Shown here one piece after another: positions 45,095 to 54,099 of a stretch of DNA of 64,000 nucleotides. This DNA comes from Pseudomonas putida S13.1.2 (lineage in GTDB: Bacteria > Pseudomonadota > Gammaproteobacteria > Pseudomonadales > Pseudomonadaceae). The notes below the pieces were generated by a model. The model was given only the letters and a program-made list of their open reading frames with translations, was not told the origin of the DNA and made no database searches. Location of the stretch: assembly GCF_000498395.2 (NCBI RefSeq), contig NZ_CP010979.1, forward strand, positions 1,550,001 to 1,614,000, written 5' to 3'. How positions within the stretch are numbered: the first letter of the stretch is position 1; every line of letters begins with the position of its first letter. The position numbers and the translations under genes were made by a program.

Positions 45095-46264
45095 ATGTTC
45101 GTCGATCTCACCCCCGAACAGCATGCCCTGAGGCTGAAGGTCCGGGACTATTTCCAGAATCTGATGACCCCCGAGCTTCGCCAGCAGATGCGTGGCACCG
45201 AAGGCGGCGAGCTGTTTCGCCGCACCATCGCCCAGATCGGCCGTGACGGCTGGCTGGCGGTTGGCTGGCCGAAGGCCTATGGCGGCCAGGGCTACGCGGC
45301 CACCGAGCAATTGATCTTCTTCGAAGAAGCCAACATTGCTGGCGCACCGCTGCCGTTCGTGACCATCAGCACGGTTGGCCCGGCTCTCATGGCCCACGGC
45401 TCGGCGCTGCAAAAGGAAAAATTCCTGCCCGGTATCGCCGCCGGCGAGATCAACTTTGCCATCGGCTACTCCGAAGCCAGTGCCGGCAGCGACCTGGCCG
45501 TGCTGAAAACCACCGCGCGCGAAGACGCCGACGGCTTTTTGGTCAGCGGCAGCAAACTATGGACCTCGGGCGCCGACTCGGCCGACTACATCTGGCTGGC
45601 GGCACGTACTGATCCTGAGCAGGCGCGGCACAAGGGCATCTCGATCCTGATTCTCGATACCCAGGCCGAAGGCTTCTCCAGTACGCTGATTCCGACCTCC
45701 GGAAACCCCACGGCCGCCACGTATTACGATAACGTGCGGGTGCCGAGGGATATGCTGGTGGGCGAACTGCACGGTGGCTGGAAACTCATCACCGCACAGC
45801 TCAACCACGAGCGCCTGGGCCTGGGGGCCTGGTCAGACAAGGTCGTCAGCCTGTTCAGCCGGGTGTACCTGTGGGCTCGGTGTGCTGATGAGCAGGGCCA
45901 GCGTGCTACCGACCATGCCTGGGTGCGGCGCGATCTGGCCGAGTGTTATGCCCGGCTCGAAGCCATGCGCCTGATCAACTTCCGTATTGCCGCCGACCTT
46001 GAGCGTGATCGCGTCGATGTCGCGCTGGCCTCGACCACCAAGGTCTACGGCTCGGAATCGGCGATCGAGATCCTGCGCAAGCTGTCGGCCATCGTCGGTG
46101 CCAGCGGCCTGACGCGGGCGGGTTCTGCGGCGGCTTATCTGCTCGGCGAGCTGGAGTATGAAGTGCGCGCCTCGGTGAACCTGACCTTCGGCGGTGGTAC
46201 CAATGAAATCCAGCGCGAGTTGATTGCCCAGTTCGGCCTGGGCATGCCGCGCACGCAACGCTGA
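45095..46264 (+). CDS. Acyl-CoA dehydrogenase subunit, ChsE2/FadE29-like
   Basis: A 389-residue acyl-CoA dehydrogenase. Its opening (MFVDLTPEQHALRLKVRDYF), FAIGYSEASAGSDLA, ADYIWLAARTDPEQARHKGI, ITAQLNHERLGLG with the candidate catalytic glutamate, and VNLTFGGGTNEIQRELIA all resemble FadE29 closely. It should form the alpha2beta2 complex with the FadE28-like protein encoded at 42362. It follows the Ltp2-like gene by 10 bases. Electrons would pass to ETF. Confidence 0.92.
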   Translation: MFVDLTPEQHALRLKVRDYFQNLMTPELRQQMRGTEGGELFRRTIAQIGRDGWLAVGWPKAYGGQGYAATEQLIFFEEANIAGAPLPFVTISTVGPALMAHGSALQKEKFLPGIAAGEINFAIGYSEASAGSDLAVLKTTAREDADGFLVSGSKLWTSGADSADYIWLAARTDPEQARHKGISILILDTQAEGFSSTLIPTSGNPTAATYYDNVRVPRDMLVGELHGGWKLITAQLNHERLGLGAWSDKVVSLFSRVYLWARCADEQGQRATDHAWVRRDLAECYARLEAMRLINFRIAADLERDRVDVALASTTKVYGSESAIEILRKLSAIVGASGLTRAGSAAAYLLGELEYEVRASVNLTFGGGTNEIQRELIAQFGLGMPRTQR

Positions 46265-46318
46265 GTCACCGTTGTACCCTTGAAGCGAATAACAATAACG
46301 TCCCTTTCAGGTGAACGA

Positions 46319-47506
46319 ATGAGCGCAATCGAGCAGTTCAGGCAAGCGACGCGCCAATGGCTGGAGGCCAATTGCCCGCCATCGCTGCGCACGCCCACCC
46401 CCGACGGCGAAATCGTCTGGGGTGGCCGTCAAGTAGACTTTCCCAGCGAAGACGCCCGGCTCTGGTTCGAGCGTATGCGTGACAAAGGCTGGTTCTGCCC
46501 GCAATGGCCCAGCGAATACGGCGGTGGCGGGTTGAGCGCCGAGTACAACGCGGTGCTGGAAAGCGAGCTGCGCCGGCTAAAGTGTCGGCCCGCGCAGATC
46601 AACCTGGGCATCTGGATGCTCGGCCCGGTGCTGCTGGAGTTCGGTAGCGAAGCGCAGAAGCAGGCGCTGCTGCCACCGATGTGTCGTGGTGAGGTGCGCT
46701 GGTGCCAAGGCTTCTCCGAACCCAATGCTGGTTCCGACCTCGCCAGCCTGAAAACCTCGGCGGTGGCCGATGGCGATGACTTCGTGATCAACGGCACCAA
46801 GATCTGGACCTCCTATGGCGACAAGTCCGACTGGATGTACGCCCTGGTGCGCACTGATCCGAAAGCGCCCAAGCACCAGGGGATCAGCCTGATCGTGCTG
46901 GACATGAAAAGCCCCGGGGTGAGTGTTTCACCGATTGACCTGATCAGCGGCAAATCGGCTTTCTGCCAAGTGTTCTTCGATAACGTGCGCGTTCCGCAAA
47001 GCCAGTTGATCGGGCCGCTCAACGGTGGCTGGAACCTGGGCAAGAGCCTGCTGCAGCACGAGCGCAAGGCCATGTCCAAGTTCGGCGAGTTCAGCCTGCC
47101 CACGCACTTTCACCTGCTGCCGTTGATCGAACGCTACCTGCCCGACAGCCAGGCGCCTGCTGACCAGGCCCTGCGTGCTCGGGCCCAGGCCTGCGCGATG
47201 AATGAACATGCCTACAACCTCACCGTGCAGCGCATGGGCGAGGAGGCCCGGGCTGGCCTGGATATCAGCGCGATCATGGCCATCATGAAACTGGTGCATA
47301 CCGAGCAGGAGCGCGACAAGTTCGAGATCCTCCTCGATGCCCTTGGCTACCGCGCGCTGGGCCTTGAAGGCGAGCCGTTCAGCAGCCAGGAACTGGCGAT
47401 TACCCGTGGCTGGCTCAACAGCTTTGCCCTGACCATTTCCGGCGGTTCGTCGGAGGTGCAGTTGAATGTCATCGCCAAGCGGGTCTTGAACCTGCCCAGT
47501 GCTTGA
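46319..47506 (+). CDS. Acyl-CoA dehydrogenase, second pair, subunit A
   Basis: A 395-residue acyl-CoA dehydrogenase with CQGFSEPNAGSDLASL, GTKIWTSYGDKSDWMYAL and ISGGSSEVQLNVIAKRVL. ATG at 46319 follows AGGTGA; a 13-residue upstream reading is rejected. It is paired with the smaller dehydrogenase encoded next, the arrangement of heteromeric steroid dehydrogenases. It may act in the first side-chain cycle (C24 acyl-CoA) or in C/D-ring degradation as FadE30-like enzymes do. Sequence does not separate these. Confidence 0.87.
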   Translation: MSAIEQFRQATRQWLEANCPPSLRTPTPDGEIVWGGRQVDFPSEDARLWFERMRDKGWFCPQWPSEYGGGGLSAEYNAVLESELRRLKCRPAQINLGIWMLGPVLLEFGSEAQKQALLPPMCRGEVRWCQGFSEPNAGSDLASLKTSAVADGDDFVINGTKIWTSYGDKSDWMYALVRTDPKAPKHQGISLIVLDMKSPGVSVSPIDLISGKSAFCQVFFDNVRVPQSQLIGPLNGGWNLGKSLLQHERKAMSKFGEFSLPTHFHLLPLIERYLPDSQAPADQALRARAQACAMNEHAYNLTVQRMGEEARAGLDISAIMAIMKLVHTEQERDKFEILLDALGYRALGLEGEPFSSQELAITRGWLNSFALTISGGSSEVQLNVIAKRVLNLPSA

Positions 47507-47519
47507 GGGGAGTTTGAAC

Positions 47520-48674
47520 ATGAGTCTGGTGTATAGCGAAGAGCAACGCCTGTTGGCCGACAGCGCCCGCGAATTCCTCGCGGCGCGCAGCCCGGTGGCG
47601 GCGCAGCGGCGCCTGCGCGACGAGGCAAGCGTGCCAGGGTATGACCCGCAGCTGTGGCAAGAAGCCGTGGGCCTGGGCTGGAGTGGCATTCCATTTCCCG
47701 AGGCGCTGGGCGGGCTTGAATTCGGCTGCATGGGCCTGGGGCCGATTTTCGAGGCCATGGGCAGAAACCTCTCGGCTTCACCCTTGTTGTCCAGTGTGGT
47801 ACTCGGTGGCTCGCTGATCCATCTGGCTGGCGGCGCTGCGCAACAGGACCAGTGGCTGACGGCGGTGATCAGTGGCGAGCGGCGCCTGGCCCTGGCACTG
47901 GATGAAAAACCGCGCCATGCCCCTGAGCACACGGCACTGACGGCGACGGCCGAGGCTGGTGGTTATCGTCTGGATGGCGAGAAATTCTTCGTCATCGATG
48001 GCCTGGGCGCCGATGCCTACCTGGTTGCGGCGCGCACCAGTGGCCGCGCGGGTGAGAAGCAGGGCATCAGTGTATTCCTGATCCCGGCGAACACCCCGGG
48101 CTTGCAGGTCAGCGCATTGACGCTGATCGACTCGCGCAATTGCGCGCGGCTACGTCTGAGTGCCGTGCAAGTGGGCAGCGAAGCTTTGCTTGGTACGCTC
48201 GGTGGGGCTTGGTCGGTGCTGGACGAGGCGCTGGACCGGGGACGTGCTTGCCTGGCCGCCGAGTTGCTCGGCGCTGCCGAGCAACTGTTTGCCATGACCC
48301 TGGAATACCTCAAGACCCGCGTGCAGTTCGATGTCCCCATCGGTTCGTTCCAGGCCCTGCAACATCGGGCCGCGCGCTTGCATGTGGAGTTGCAGCTGGC
48401 CCGCAGCGCGGTGATGGCGGCATTGGCCGCACTCGATGACAACGCGTTGAGCGCGGCCGAGCGCGGGCGGCTGGTGAGCCTGGGCAAATGGAAGGCCGGC
48501 GAGGTGGCCGCCCAGGTCAGCAATGAGGCGGTACAGATGCACGGTGGCATCGGTGTCACCGATGAGCTGGACGTCGGCCTTTACCTCAAGCGGATTCGCG
48601 TAGCCCAGGCGGGCCTGGGTGACAGTGACTTCCAGTGCGCGCGCTACGCCGCTTTTGCGTCTTTGGAGAACTAA
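47520..48674 (+). CDS. Acyl-CoA dehydrogenase, second pair, subunit B
   Basis: A 384-residue acyl-CoA dehydrogenase-fold protein with a conserved C-terminal domain (RVQFDVPIGSFQALQHRAA, SNEAVQMHGGIGVTDELDV) and a weaker middle domain. This suggests the FAD-sharing subunit of a heterotetramer with the preceding gene product. The ATG at 47520 has GGGGAG upstream. It is followed by a CoA ligase gene four bases away. Confidence 0.87.
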   Translation: MSLVYSEEQRLLADSAREFLAARSPVAAQRRLRDEASVPGYDPQLWQEAVGLGWSGIPFPEALGGLEFGCMGLGPIFEAMGRNLSASPLLSSVVLGGSLIHLAGGAAQQDQWLTAVISGERRLALALDEKPRHAPEHTALTATAEAGGYRLDGEKFFVIDGLGADAYLVAARTSGRAGEKQGISVFLIPANTPGLQVSALTLIDSRNCARLRLSAVQVGSEALLGTLGGAWSVLDEALDRGRACLAAELLGAAEQLFAMTLEYLKTRVQFDVPIGSFQALQHRAARLHVELQLARSAVMAALAALDDNALSAAERGRLVSLGKWKAGEVAAQVSNEAVQMHGGIGVTDELDVGLYLKRIRVAQAGLGDSDFQCARYAAFASLEN

Positions 48675-48678
48675 GAAC

Positions 48679-50367
48679 ATGAAGCTGGAACAGTGGCGCA
48701 ACGCCTGGCAGCAATTGATTGGCCCTGGTTCGCCGTTCGAGGTGGTGTCTTCGCCCAACGACGGCCTGCGGTATTTTCGCCATGCACCTGCGAACTTGCT
48801 CGAAGCCATCGATGCAGGCCGTGCGCACGGTGAGCGTGAGTTTCTGGTGTGGGAGCAGCAACGGCTGACGTTCGCCGGGTTTTTCGATCAGGTCGACCGC
48901 CTGGCTGCGCAACTGGCGCAGCGCTTCGGGGTAAAGCAGGGTGATCGAGTGGCCATTGCCATGCGCAATCAGCCTGCCTGGCTGGTGGCCTTTGTCGCGG
49001 TGCAGCGTTGTGGCGCGGTGTGCGTGCCGTTGAACAGCTGGGGCCTGCGTGACGAATTGTTCCATGGCCTGCAAGACAGCGGTGCGCAGGTGCTGGTCTG
49101 TGACGAACAACGCCTGCAATTGCTGACCAGCGACCTGCTCGCACAGCGACTGGTCAGCATTGTGGTTGGCGTGCCGGCGGGGCAAGCATTAGCGGCCAAC
49201 TGCCAGCGTTTCGAAGAGCTGATCCAGGGGCCGCTGCTGGCGCTGCCGGCCATCCAGATCAATCCGGCTGACCCGGCGCTTATCCTCTATACCTCTGGCA
49301 CCACCAGCCGGGCCAAGGGCGTGCTGTCCAGCCATCGGGCCATTTGCCAGGCACTGGCAGCGCTGGAGTTCCAGTCGGCGTTCTGCGCCGTGAGTTCGCC
49401 CGAGCGTATCCAGGCGGTAATCGCCAGCGGCCTGGCGCCGACCAACCTGATGGCGGTGCCGCTGTTCCATGTCAGTGGCCTGCACGCGCAGTTTTTGCTG
49501 GGGCTGCGCAGCGGCCGGCGCTTGTTGCTGATGTATAAATGGGACGTGGACAAAGCCTTCGACCTGATTCGCGATGAGCGCTGTACCCAGTTCAATGGTG
49601 CACCGGTGATGATGCAGCAATTGCTTGGCTCGCCGCGGTTTGCCAGCACCGACAGCGACAGCCTGTACGGCCTCGGCCTGGGCGGGGCGGTGGCTTCCAG
49701 CCGGCTGCTGGCGCACATCAGCAAGCGCAAGCCCCATGCGATTGGCGGCAGTGGCTATGGCTTGACCGAAAGCAACGGCATCGGTGCCGCGGTGGGCGGC
49801 GATCAGTTCGTCTACAAGCCCGACTCGGTGGGCTGGCCGCTGCCGATCGTAGATGTATGCATCGGCCCGGACCCGTACTCACCGCTACCCGCGGGGCGCA
49901 GCGGTTTGATCTGGCTACGTTCGCCGACCCTGATGAACGCCTACTGGCAGTTGCCCGAAGCCAGTGCCGAGACCTTGCGCGACGGTTGGCTCGACACCGG
50001 TGATATTGGCCATCTGGACGACGAGGGCTTTCTGTACATCACCGACCGTGCCAAGGACCTGATCAACCGGGCGGGCGAGAAGATATCCGCCAGTGAAGTG
50101 GAGTCGTGTATCTGCGAAATGCCTGGGGTGACCGAGGCGGCCGCCTTTGCCCTGGACGATGAGGAACTGGGCGAGCGCCTGGCCCTGGTGTTGCGCAGCG
50201 ACCTGCAGCCAGCGCCGACCCACGAGCAGGTGTGCGCCTTTATCGGCCAGCGCCTGGCGGCCTACAAGGTGCCAGCTGAGGTACACCTGCGCCGCGATCC
50301 GCTGCCGCGTAATGCGTCGGGCAAGGTGATCAAGGCGCAACTGAAGGAATCATTGGTCGGCGCCTGA
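48679..50367 (+). CDS. Acyl-CoA ligase (steroid acid:CoA ligase candidate)
   Basis: A 562-residue ANL-family enzyme with ALILYTSGTTSRAKGVLSSH, GSGYGLTESNGIG, GWLDTGDIGHLD, ITDRAKDLINRAGEKIS and the catalytic lysine in ASGKVIKAQLKE. GTTSRAKG carries Arg/Ala where GTTGKPKG is common. It ends the side-chain operon, so activation of a C22 or C24 steroid acid for the dehydrogenases encoded upstream is the natural role. The exact chain length accepted is unknown. Confidence 0.87.
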   Translation: MKLEQWRNAWQQLIGPGSPFEVVSSPNDGLRYFRHAPANLLEAIDAGRAHGEREFLVWEQQRLTFAGFFDQVDRLAAQLAQRFGVKQGDRVAIAMRNQPAWLVAFVAVQRCGAVCVPLNSWGLRDELFHGLQDSGAQVLVCDEQRLQLLTSDLLAQRLVSIVVGVPAGQALAANCQRFEELIQGPLLALPAIQINPADPALILYTSGTTSRAKGVLSSHRAICQALAALEFQSAFCAVSSPERIQAVIASGLAPTNLMAVPLFHVSGLHAQFLLGLRSGRRLLLMYKWDVDKAFDLIRDERCTQFNGAPVMMQQLLGSPRFASTDSDSLYGLGLGGAVASSRLLAHISKRKPHAIGGSGYGLTESNGIGAAVGGDQFVYKPDSVGWPLPIVDVCIGPDPYSPLPAGRSGLIWLRSPTLMNAYWQLPEASAETLRDGWLDTGDIGHLDDEGFLYITDRAKDLINRAGEKISASEVESCICEMPGVTEAAAFALDDEELGERLALVLRSDLQPAPTHEQVCAFIGQRLAAYKVPAEVHLRRDPLPRNASGKVIKAQLKESLVGA

Positions 50368-50372
50368 CTGAT

Positions 50373-50390
50373 TAGTCTTTCCGGACGATG
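50373..50390 (+). promoter_or_regulatory. Cluster operator, copy 5 (upstream of DUF1329 gene)
   Basis: TAGTC-TTTCCG-GACGATG begins six bases after the ligase stop codon and 66 bases before the DUF1329 start. Both halves match the consensus perfectly, so the DUF1329 gene has its own promoter although it follows a same-strand operon. Confidence 0.75.
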
Positions 50391-50456
50391 TACTCCCCCG
50401 CAGATCAGGAACAATGGAGGTACCCCAGTAGTCCTGGTCTGCGAAGGAGCCAACCG

Positions 50457-51839
50457 ATGAAAATAACAACAAAAGGCGTGATGTTCGTAGCTGCAGTGGC
50501 CGCCAATGTCGGCCTGCAAGGCAACGCACTTGCGCAAGTGTCGCCTGAAGAGGCTGCCAAACTCGGCAAGGAACTGACCTGTGTCGGTGCCGAGAAAGCC
50601 GGTAATGCCGAGGGCACCATTCCGCCCTACACCGGCAAGTACCTTGGCGAAGTGCCGGGCTGGAACCATGTGAAGTTTTCCGGCGGTCAACCGGTCGATC
50701 CCTACGCCAACGAGAAGCCCATCCTGGTGATCACCGCGCAGAACATGGGCCAGTACGAGAGCCATTTGACCGAAGGCCAGAAGGCCCTGCTCAAGCGCTA
50801 TCCCACCACCTACAAAATGAACATCTACCCGGGCCATCGGGACTTCCGTTACCCGGACTATGTCTGTGAGCGGGCGATGAAGAACGCCTTGAGCGCCAAG
50901 CTGGTCGACGACGGCATGGGCATCGAAGGGATTGGCCAAGTACCGTTCCCGATTCCGAAAAACGGCATGGAGCTGCTGTGGAACCACCAGTTGCCGGCAC
51001 GGGCCTACACCGAAGAAAAGGTCAGCGACCTGGCTTCGGTGTTGCCAAACGGCAGCATCGGCTGGGGCCGCGCCTATGCACGCAACCTCTCTCAAGCCAA
51101 CTCACCGACCGTCGAGCCAAAAACCGAAGGCCAGATACAAGCCATGAGCTGGAACACCACCTTGAAGCCGGTGCGCGACAACGGTGTGGTGAGTATTTCG
51201 CAAGAGCCCTATAACTTCCTCGCCAACCCACGCCAGGCCTGGAGCTACAGCCCGTCCACCCGGCGTGTGCGGCAACTGCCGGGCTACGGGTACGATCAGC
51301 CGATGATCGGCACCAACGGCACCATGACGGTTGACGAAGACCGTCTTTACAACGGTTCGCCCGAGCGCTTCAACTGGACGCTGATCGGCAAGCGCGAAGT
51401 CTACGTGCCGGCCAACGCCTTCAAACCCAATACCGGTGACATCAAGTACGCCGACATGCTTACCCCCAACCACCCCAACCCCGATTACATGCGCTACGAG
51501 CTGCGCCGTGTGTGGGTGCTTGAGGCCAAGCTGAAAGAAGGCTACCGCCATGTATACGGCAAGCGTGTGCTGTTTATTGACGAAGACACCTGGAACGCGG
51601 TGGTTTCGGACAACTATGACAGCCGTGGTGCGTTGTGGAAGCACGCGATGATCAACTACTACTACCACCCGGACATGAGCGCCTGGCAGGCCGGTTCGCA
51701 GTTCTTCATGGACCTGAACTCGGGCCAGTACACCGGCTACGCCATGACCAACGAATCGAAGAAAGGACCGATTCTCAACGAAGCCAAATTCACCCCGGAC
51801 ATGTACACCGCCGATGCGGCGAGGGCGATGGGGCGGTAA
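50457..51839 (+). CDS. DUF1329 outer-membrane-associated protein
   Basis: A 460-residue exported protein with a Sec signal (MKITTKGVMFVAAVAANVGL, cleavage near ALA-Q) and the DUF1329 body (WNHVKFSGGQPVDPYANEKP, ANPRQAWSYSPSTRRVRQLPGYGYD, GKREVYVPANAF, YRHVYGKRVLFIDEDTWNAV). The fold is LolB/LppX-like by family and several members lie near hydrophobic-compound catabolism genes with DUF1302 proteins. A DUF1302 gene ends this window. Passage of steroids across the outer membrane is inferred. AAGGAG precedes the ATG. Confidence 0.9.
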   Translation: MKITTKGVMFVAAVAANVGLQGNALAQVSPEEAAKLGKELTCVGAEKAGNAEGTIPPYTGKYLGEVPGWNHVKFSGGQPVDPYANEKPILVITAQNMGQYESHLTEGQKALLKRYPTTYKMNIYPGHRDFRYPDYVCERAMKNALSAKLVDDGMGIEGIGQVPFPIPKNGMELLWNHQLPARAYTEEKVSDLASVLPNGSIGWGRAYARNLSQANSPTVEPKTEGQIQAMSWNTTLKPVRDNGVVSISQEPYNFLANPRQAWSYSPSTRRVRQLPGYGYDQPMIGTNGTMTVDEDRLYNGSPERFNWTLIGKREVYVPANAFKPNTGDIKYADMLTPNHPNPDYMRYELRRVWVLEAKLKEGYRHVYGKRVLFIDEDTWNAVVSDNYDSRGALWKHAMINYYYHPDMSAWQAGSQFFMDLNSGQYTGYAMTNESKKGPILNEAKFTPDMYTADAARAMGR

Positions 51840-51849
51840 CGACAAAGCC

Positions 51850-51883
51850 AAAAAAACCCCAGGTAGAACCTGGGGTTTTTTTT
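51850..51883. terminator. Bidirectional Rho-independent terminator
   Basis: CCCCAGG / CCTGGGG with a five-base loop is flanked by seven A residues on the left and eight T residues on the right. It lies between the convergent DUF1329 gene and the FadH-like gene and can end both transcripts. Confidence 0.92.
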
Positions 51884-51887
51884 GGCT

Positions 51888-54017
51888 TCAGGCTTCTCGC
51901 CCAGCGCGATTGCCGGCGGCGATGGCGCCTTCGATGTAACCCAGGCTCTGACAGTCACCAATGCTGACGACCTTCAACCCGGCACTGCTCAGTGCACTGC
52001 TCAGGCGGGTATCAGGCGTCGCACCACTGGCCAGCACCACCGAATCACCGCGCACCTCGGCAGCTTCACCTTCGCCTGTCTGATAGCGCACGCGGTTACC
52101 GTCGATGGCGGTAACGCTCACCCCGGTCAGCAGCTGCCCACCGTGCACTCGGATGCCATGCAGCACGCGCCAACGCCGCACAATCGCCAATTCCCGGCCC
52201 AGGTGGCCGCTGCTTTCCAGCACACACACCTGACGCCCACGTGCAATCAGGAACTCTGCCAGCTCCAGCCCCACCAGCCCACCGCCGACAATGATCACGC
52301 GTTTGCCCAGGGGCATCCACACGCGTGACAGCTTTTGCATGGCGTCGGTGCTGTCGGTGACGCCGATCAGGTTGCCGGCCTTCATCAGGGTGCGTTGCGT
52401 CAGCGACAGCTTGCGCCGGGCGATCTCTTCGGCACGGTCGCCGGTCATCAGCCGGCGCAGTTCATCACCACTCCAGACATGATCCTGCTCGGCGCCTGGG
52501 ATGCCCGGTGCGGCGCGCTGTGCGCCGGTCGCCACAATCACTTGATCGACGCCCAGGTCGCGCAGCAAGGCTGCATCCACCGTACTGCCCATGCGAACAT
52601 CGATGGGCAGTTGCCGCACCTGGTACAGCAGGTTGTCGAGCAGGCGTCCGTTTTCGGGGTAGGCGAGGGCAGCAAAGAACAGGGTGCCGCCCAGGCGGTC
52701 ACTGCGCTCGAGCAGCGTCACGCGATGGCCGCGCAAGGCCGCCACGCGCGCGGCTTCCAGGCCCGCCGGGCCACCGCCGATCACCGCAACATGTTGCGCG
52801 GCTGTCACCGGCGTGATGACGCGCTCGCTTTCATGCCCGGTTTGCGGGTTGACCGCGCATTTGACCCGCTCGTTGATAAAGATCTGGCTGACACACACGT
52901 AGCAGTAAATGCACGGTCGAATGGCCTGCAGCTCACCGGCCTGCAGTTTGTTGGGCAATTGTGGGTCGGCCAGCAACTTGCGGCCCATGGCGATGAAATC
53001 ACACTGGCCGGCGGCAATCGCGGCGTCGCCGGTTTCTGGTTCGATACGCCCGACGGCAATCACCGGAATGCTTACGCATTGCTTGATGGCCGCTGTCCAT
53101 TGGAGAAAAGCCCCGGGCTTTTGCACCAGCGGCGCTTCGGTAAAGGCCACGCCGCTACTGGTCATGGCGTAGGCCGAGACACTGACTGCATCGGCGCCGG
53201 CACCCTCAGCCAGGCGAGCAACCGCCTTGGCATCGTCGAGGGTGATGCCACCGGGGGTGAGCAGTTCTTCGGCATCCAGCCGCAGCCAGACGCCAAAGCC
53301 GGTGCCAACCCGCGCGCGTATGGCGGCCAGGACCTCAAGCAGCAAGCGTGCACGGTTTTCCACTGTGCCACCGTATGCGTCTTCACGGCGGTTGTAATAC
53401 GGCGATAAAAAGCCGGCGATGATGTAGTTGTGCGCGGCATGGATTTCCACACCGTCGAACCCGGCGCGCTGTGCACGCTCGGCAGCGGCTGCGAACCACT
53501 CGACCATCTGTGCGATGTCGTCCTGGTCCATCACCCGCATCTCGATCCCGCCTTTGCGACCGCGTACGGCGCTGACAAAGGAGGCGAGCTCTTCCGGGGT
53601 CAAGGCCTGCATCATGTCGGAGGTACTGGCCGGGGGCAACGACGGCACCCACAGCGGCCGGCCCGCAGCCATGTCCCGTATGGCGTTCTTGCCGGCGTGC
53701 TGCAACTGCATGGCGATCTTTGCGCCGTGCCTGTGCACGCGTTCAGCCAGTTGCGCAAGGCCCGGGATGAACTCATCAGAAGAGACACCGACCTGGTACG
53801 GCTCGGCGGTACCGGCCGGGAAGGCGACGGCGCACACGCCCATGATCAACAGCCCGGCACCGCCTTCGGCACGTGCTTCGTAGTAGGCCTGGATACGTTC
53901 GCCGCAGTGCCCGTCGGCTTCGGCGAAGTTGGAGCCCATGGGCGCCATGATGATGCGATTACGCAGTTGAAGGGGGCCGATGCGGCCAGGCGCAAGCAAG
54001 TGGGAGAGTTTTGTCAT
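51888..54017 (-). CDS. NADH:flavin oxidoreductase, 2,4-dienoyl-CoA reductase/BaiCD-BaiH type
   Basis: A 709-residue three-domain flavoprotein. An OYE-type TIM barrel (residues about 1-340; RNRIIMAPMGSNF, EIHAAHNYIIAGFLSPYYN, EDAYGG) is followed by a [4Fe-4S] segment (CIYCYVC ... NERVKC), then FAD and NAD(P) domains (VAVIGGGPAGLEAARVAAL, RVIIVGGGLVGLELAEFL). The family includes FadH and the bile-acid enzymes BaiCD and BaiH, which reduce or oxidise the C4-C5 bond of 3-oxo bile acids. The iron-sulfur spacing is Cx2Cx2C, tighter than the FadH Cx2Cx3C. ATG at 54017 is chosen. Last gene of the minus operon with the hydrolase and MFS genes. Confidence 0.87.
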   Translation of the reverse strand: MTKLSHLLAPGRIGPLQLRNRIIMAPMGSNFAEADGHCGERIQAYYEARAEGGAGLLIMGVCAVAFPAGTAEPYQVGVSSDEFIPGLAQLAERVHRHGAKIAMQLQHAGKNAIRDMAAGRPLWVPSLPPASTSDMMQALTPEELASFVSAVRGRKGGIEMRVMDQDDIAQMVEWFAAAAERAQRAGFDGVEIHAAHNYIIAGFLSPYYNRREDAYGGTVENRARLLLEVLAAIRARVGTGFGVWLRLDAEELLTPGGITLDDAKAVARLAEGAGADAVSVSAYAMTSSGVAFTEAPLVQKPGAFLQWTAAIKQCVSIPVIAVGRIEPETGDAAIAAGQCDFIAMGRKLLADPQLPNKLQAGELQAIRPCIYCYVCVSQIFINERVKCAVNPQTGHESERVITPVTAAQHVAVIGGGPAGLEAARVAALRGHRVTLLERSDRLGGTLFFAALAYPENGRLLDNLLYQVRQLPIDVRMGSTVDAALLRDLGVDQVIVATGAQRAAPGIPGAEQDHVWSGDELRRLMTGDRAEEIARRKLSLTQRTLMKAGNLIGVTDSTDAMQKLSRVWMPLGKRVIIVGGGLVGLELAEFLIARGRQVCVLESSGHLGRELAIVRRWRVLHGIRVHGGQLLTGVSVTAIDGNRVRYQTGEGEAAEVRGDSVVLASGATPDTRLSSALSSAGLKVVSIGDCQSLGYIEGAIAAGNRAGREA

Positions 54018-54099
54018 TGTTATATCAGCCCTTGGTAGAAGCCAGTCGATACGACAGCGGCCAGGTTGCTGCTGTCGCAAGGTACGTTGCGTACGACGA

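Noticed and set aside
43825..45111. 428-codon minus-strand frame opposite the Ltp2-like gene
   Set aside because: Shadow frame; composition is repetitive and the plus-strand gene is in a tightly spaced operon.
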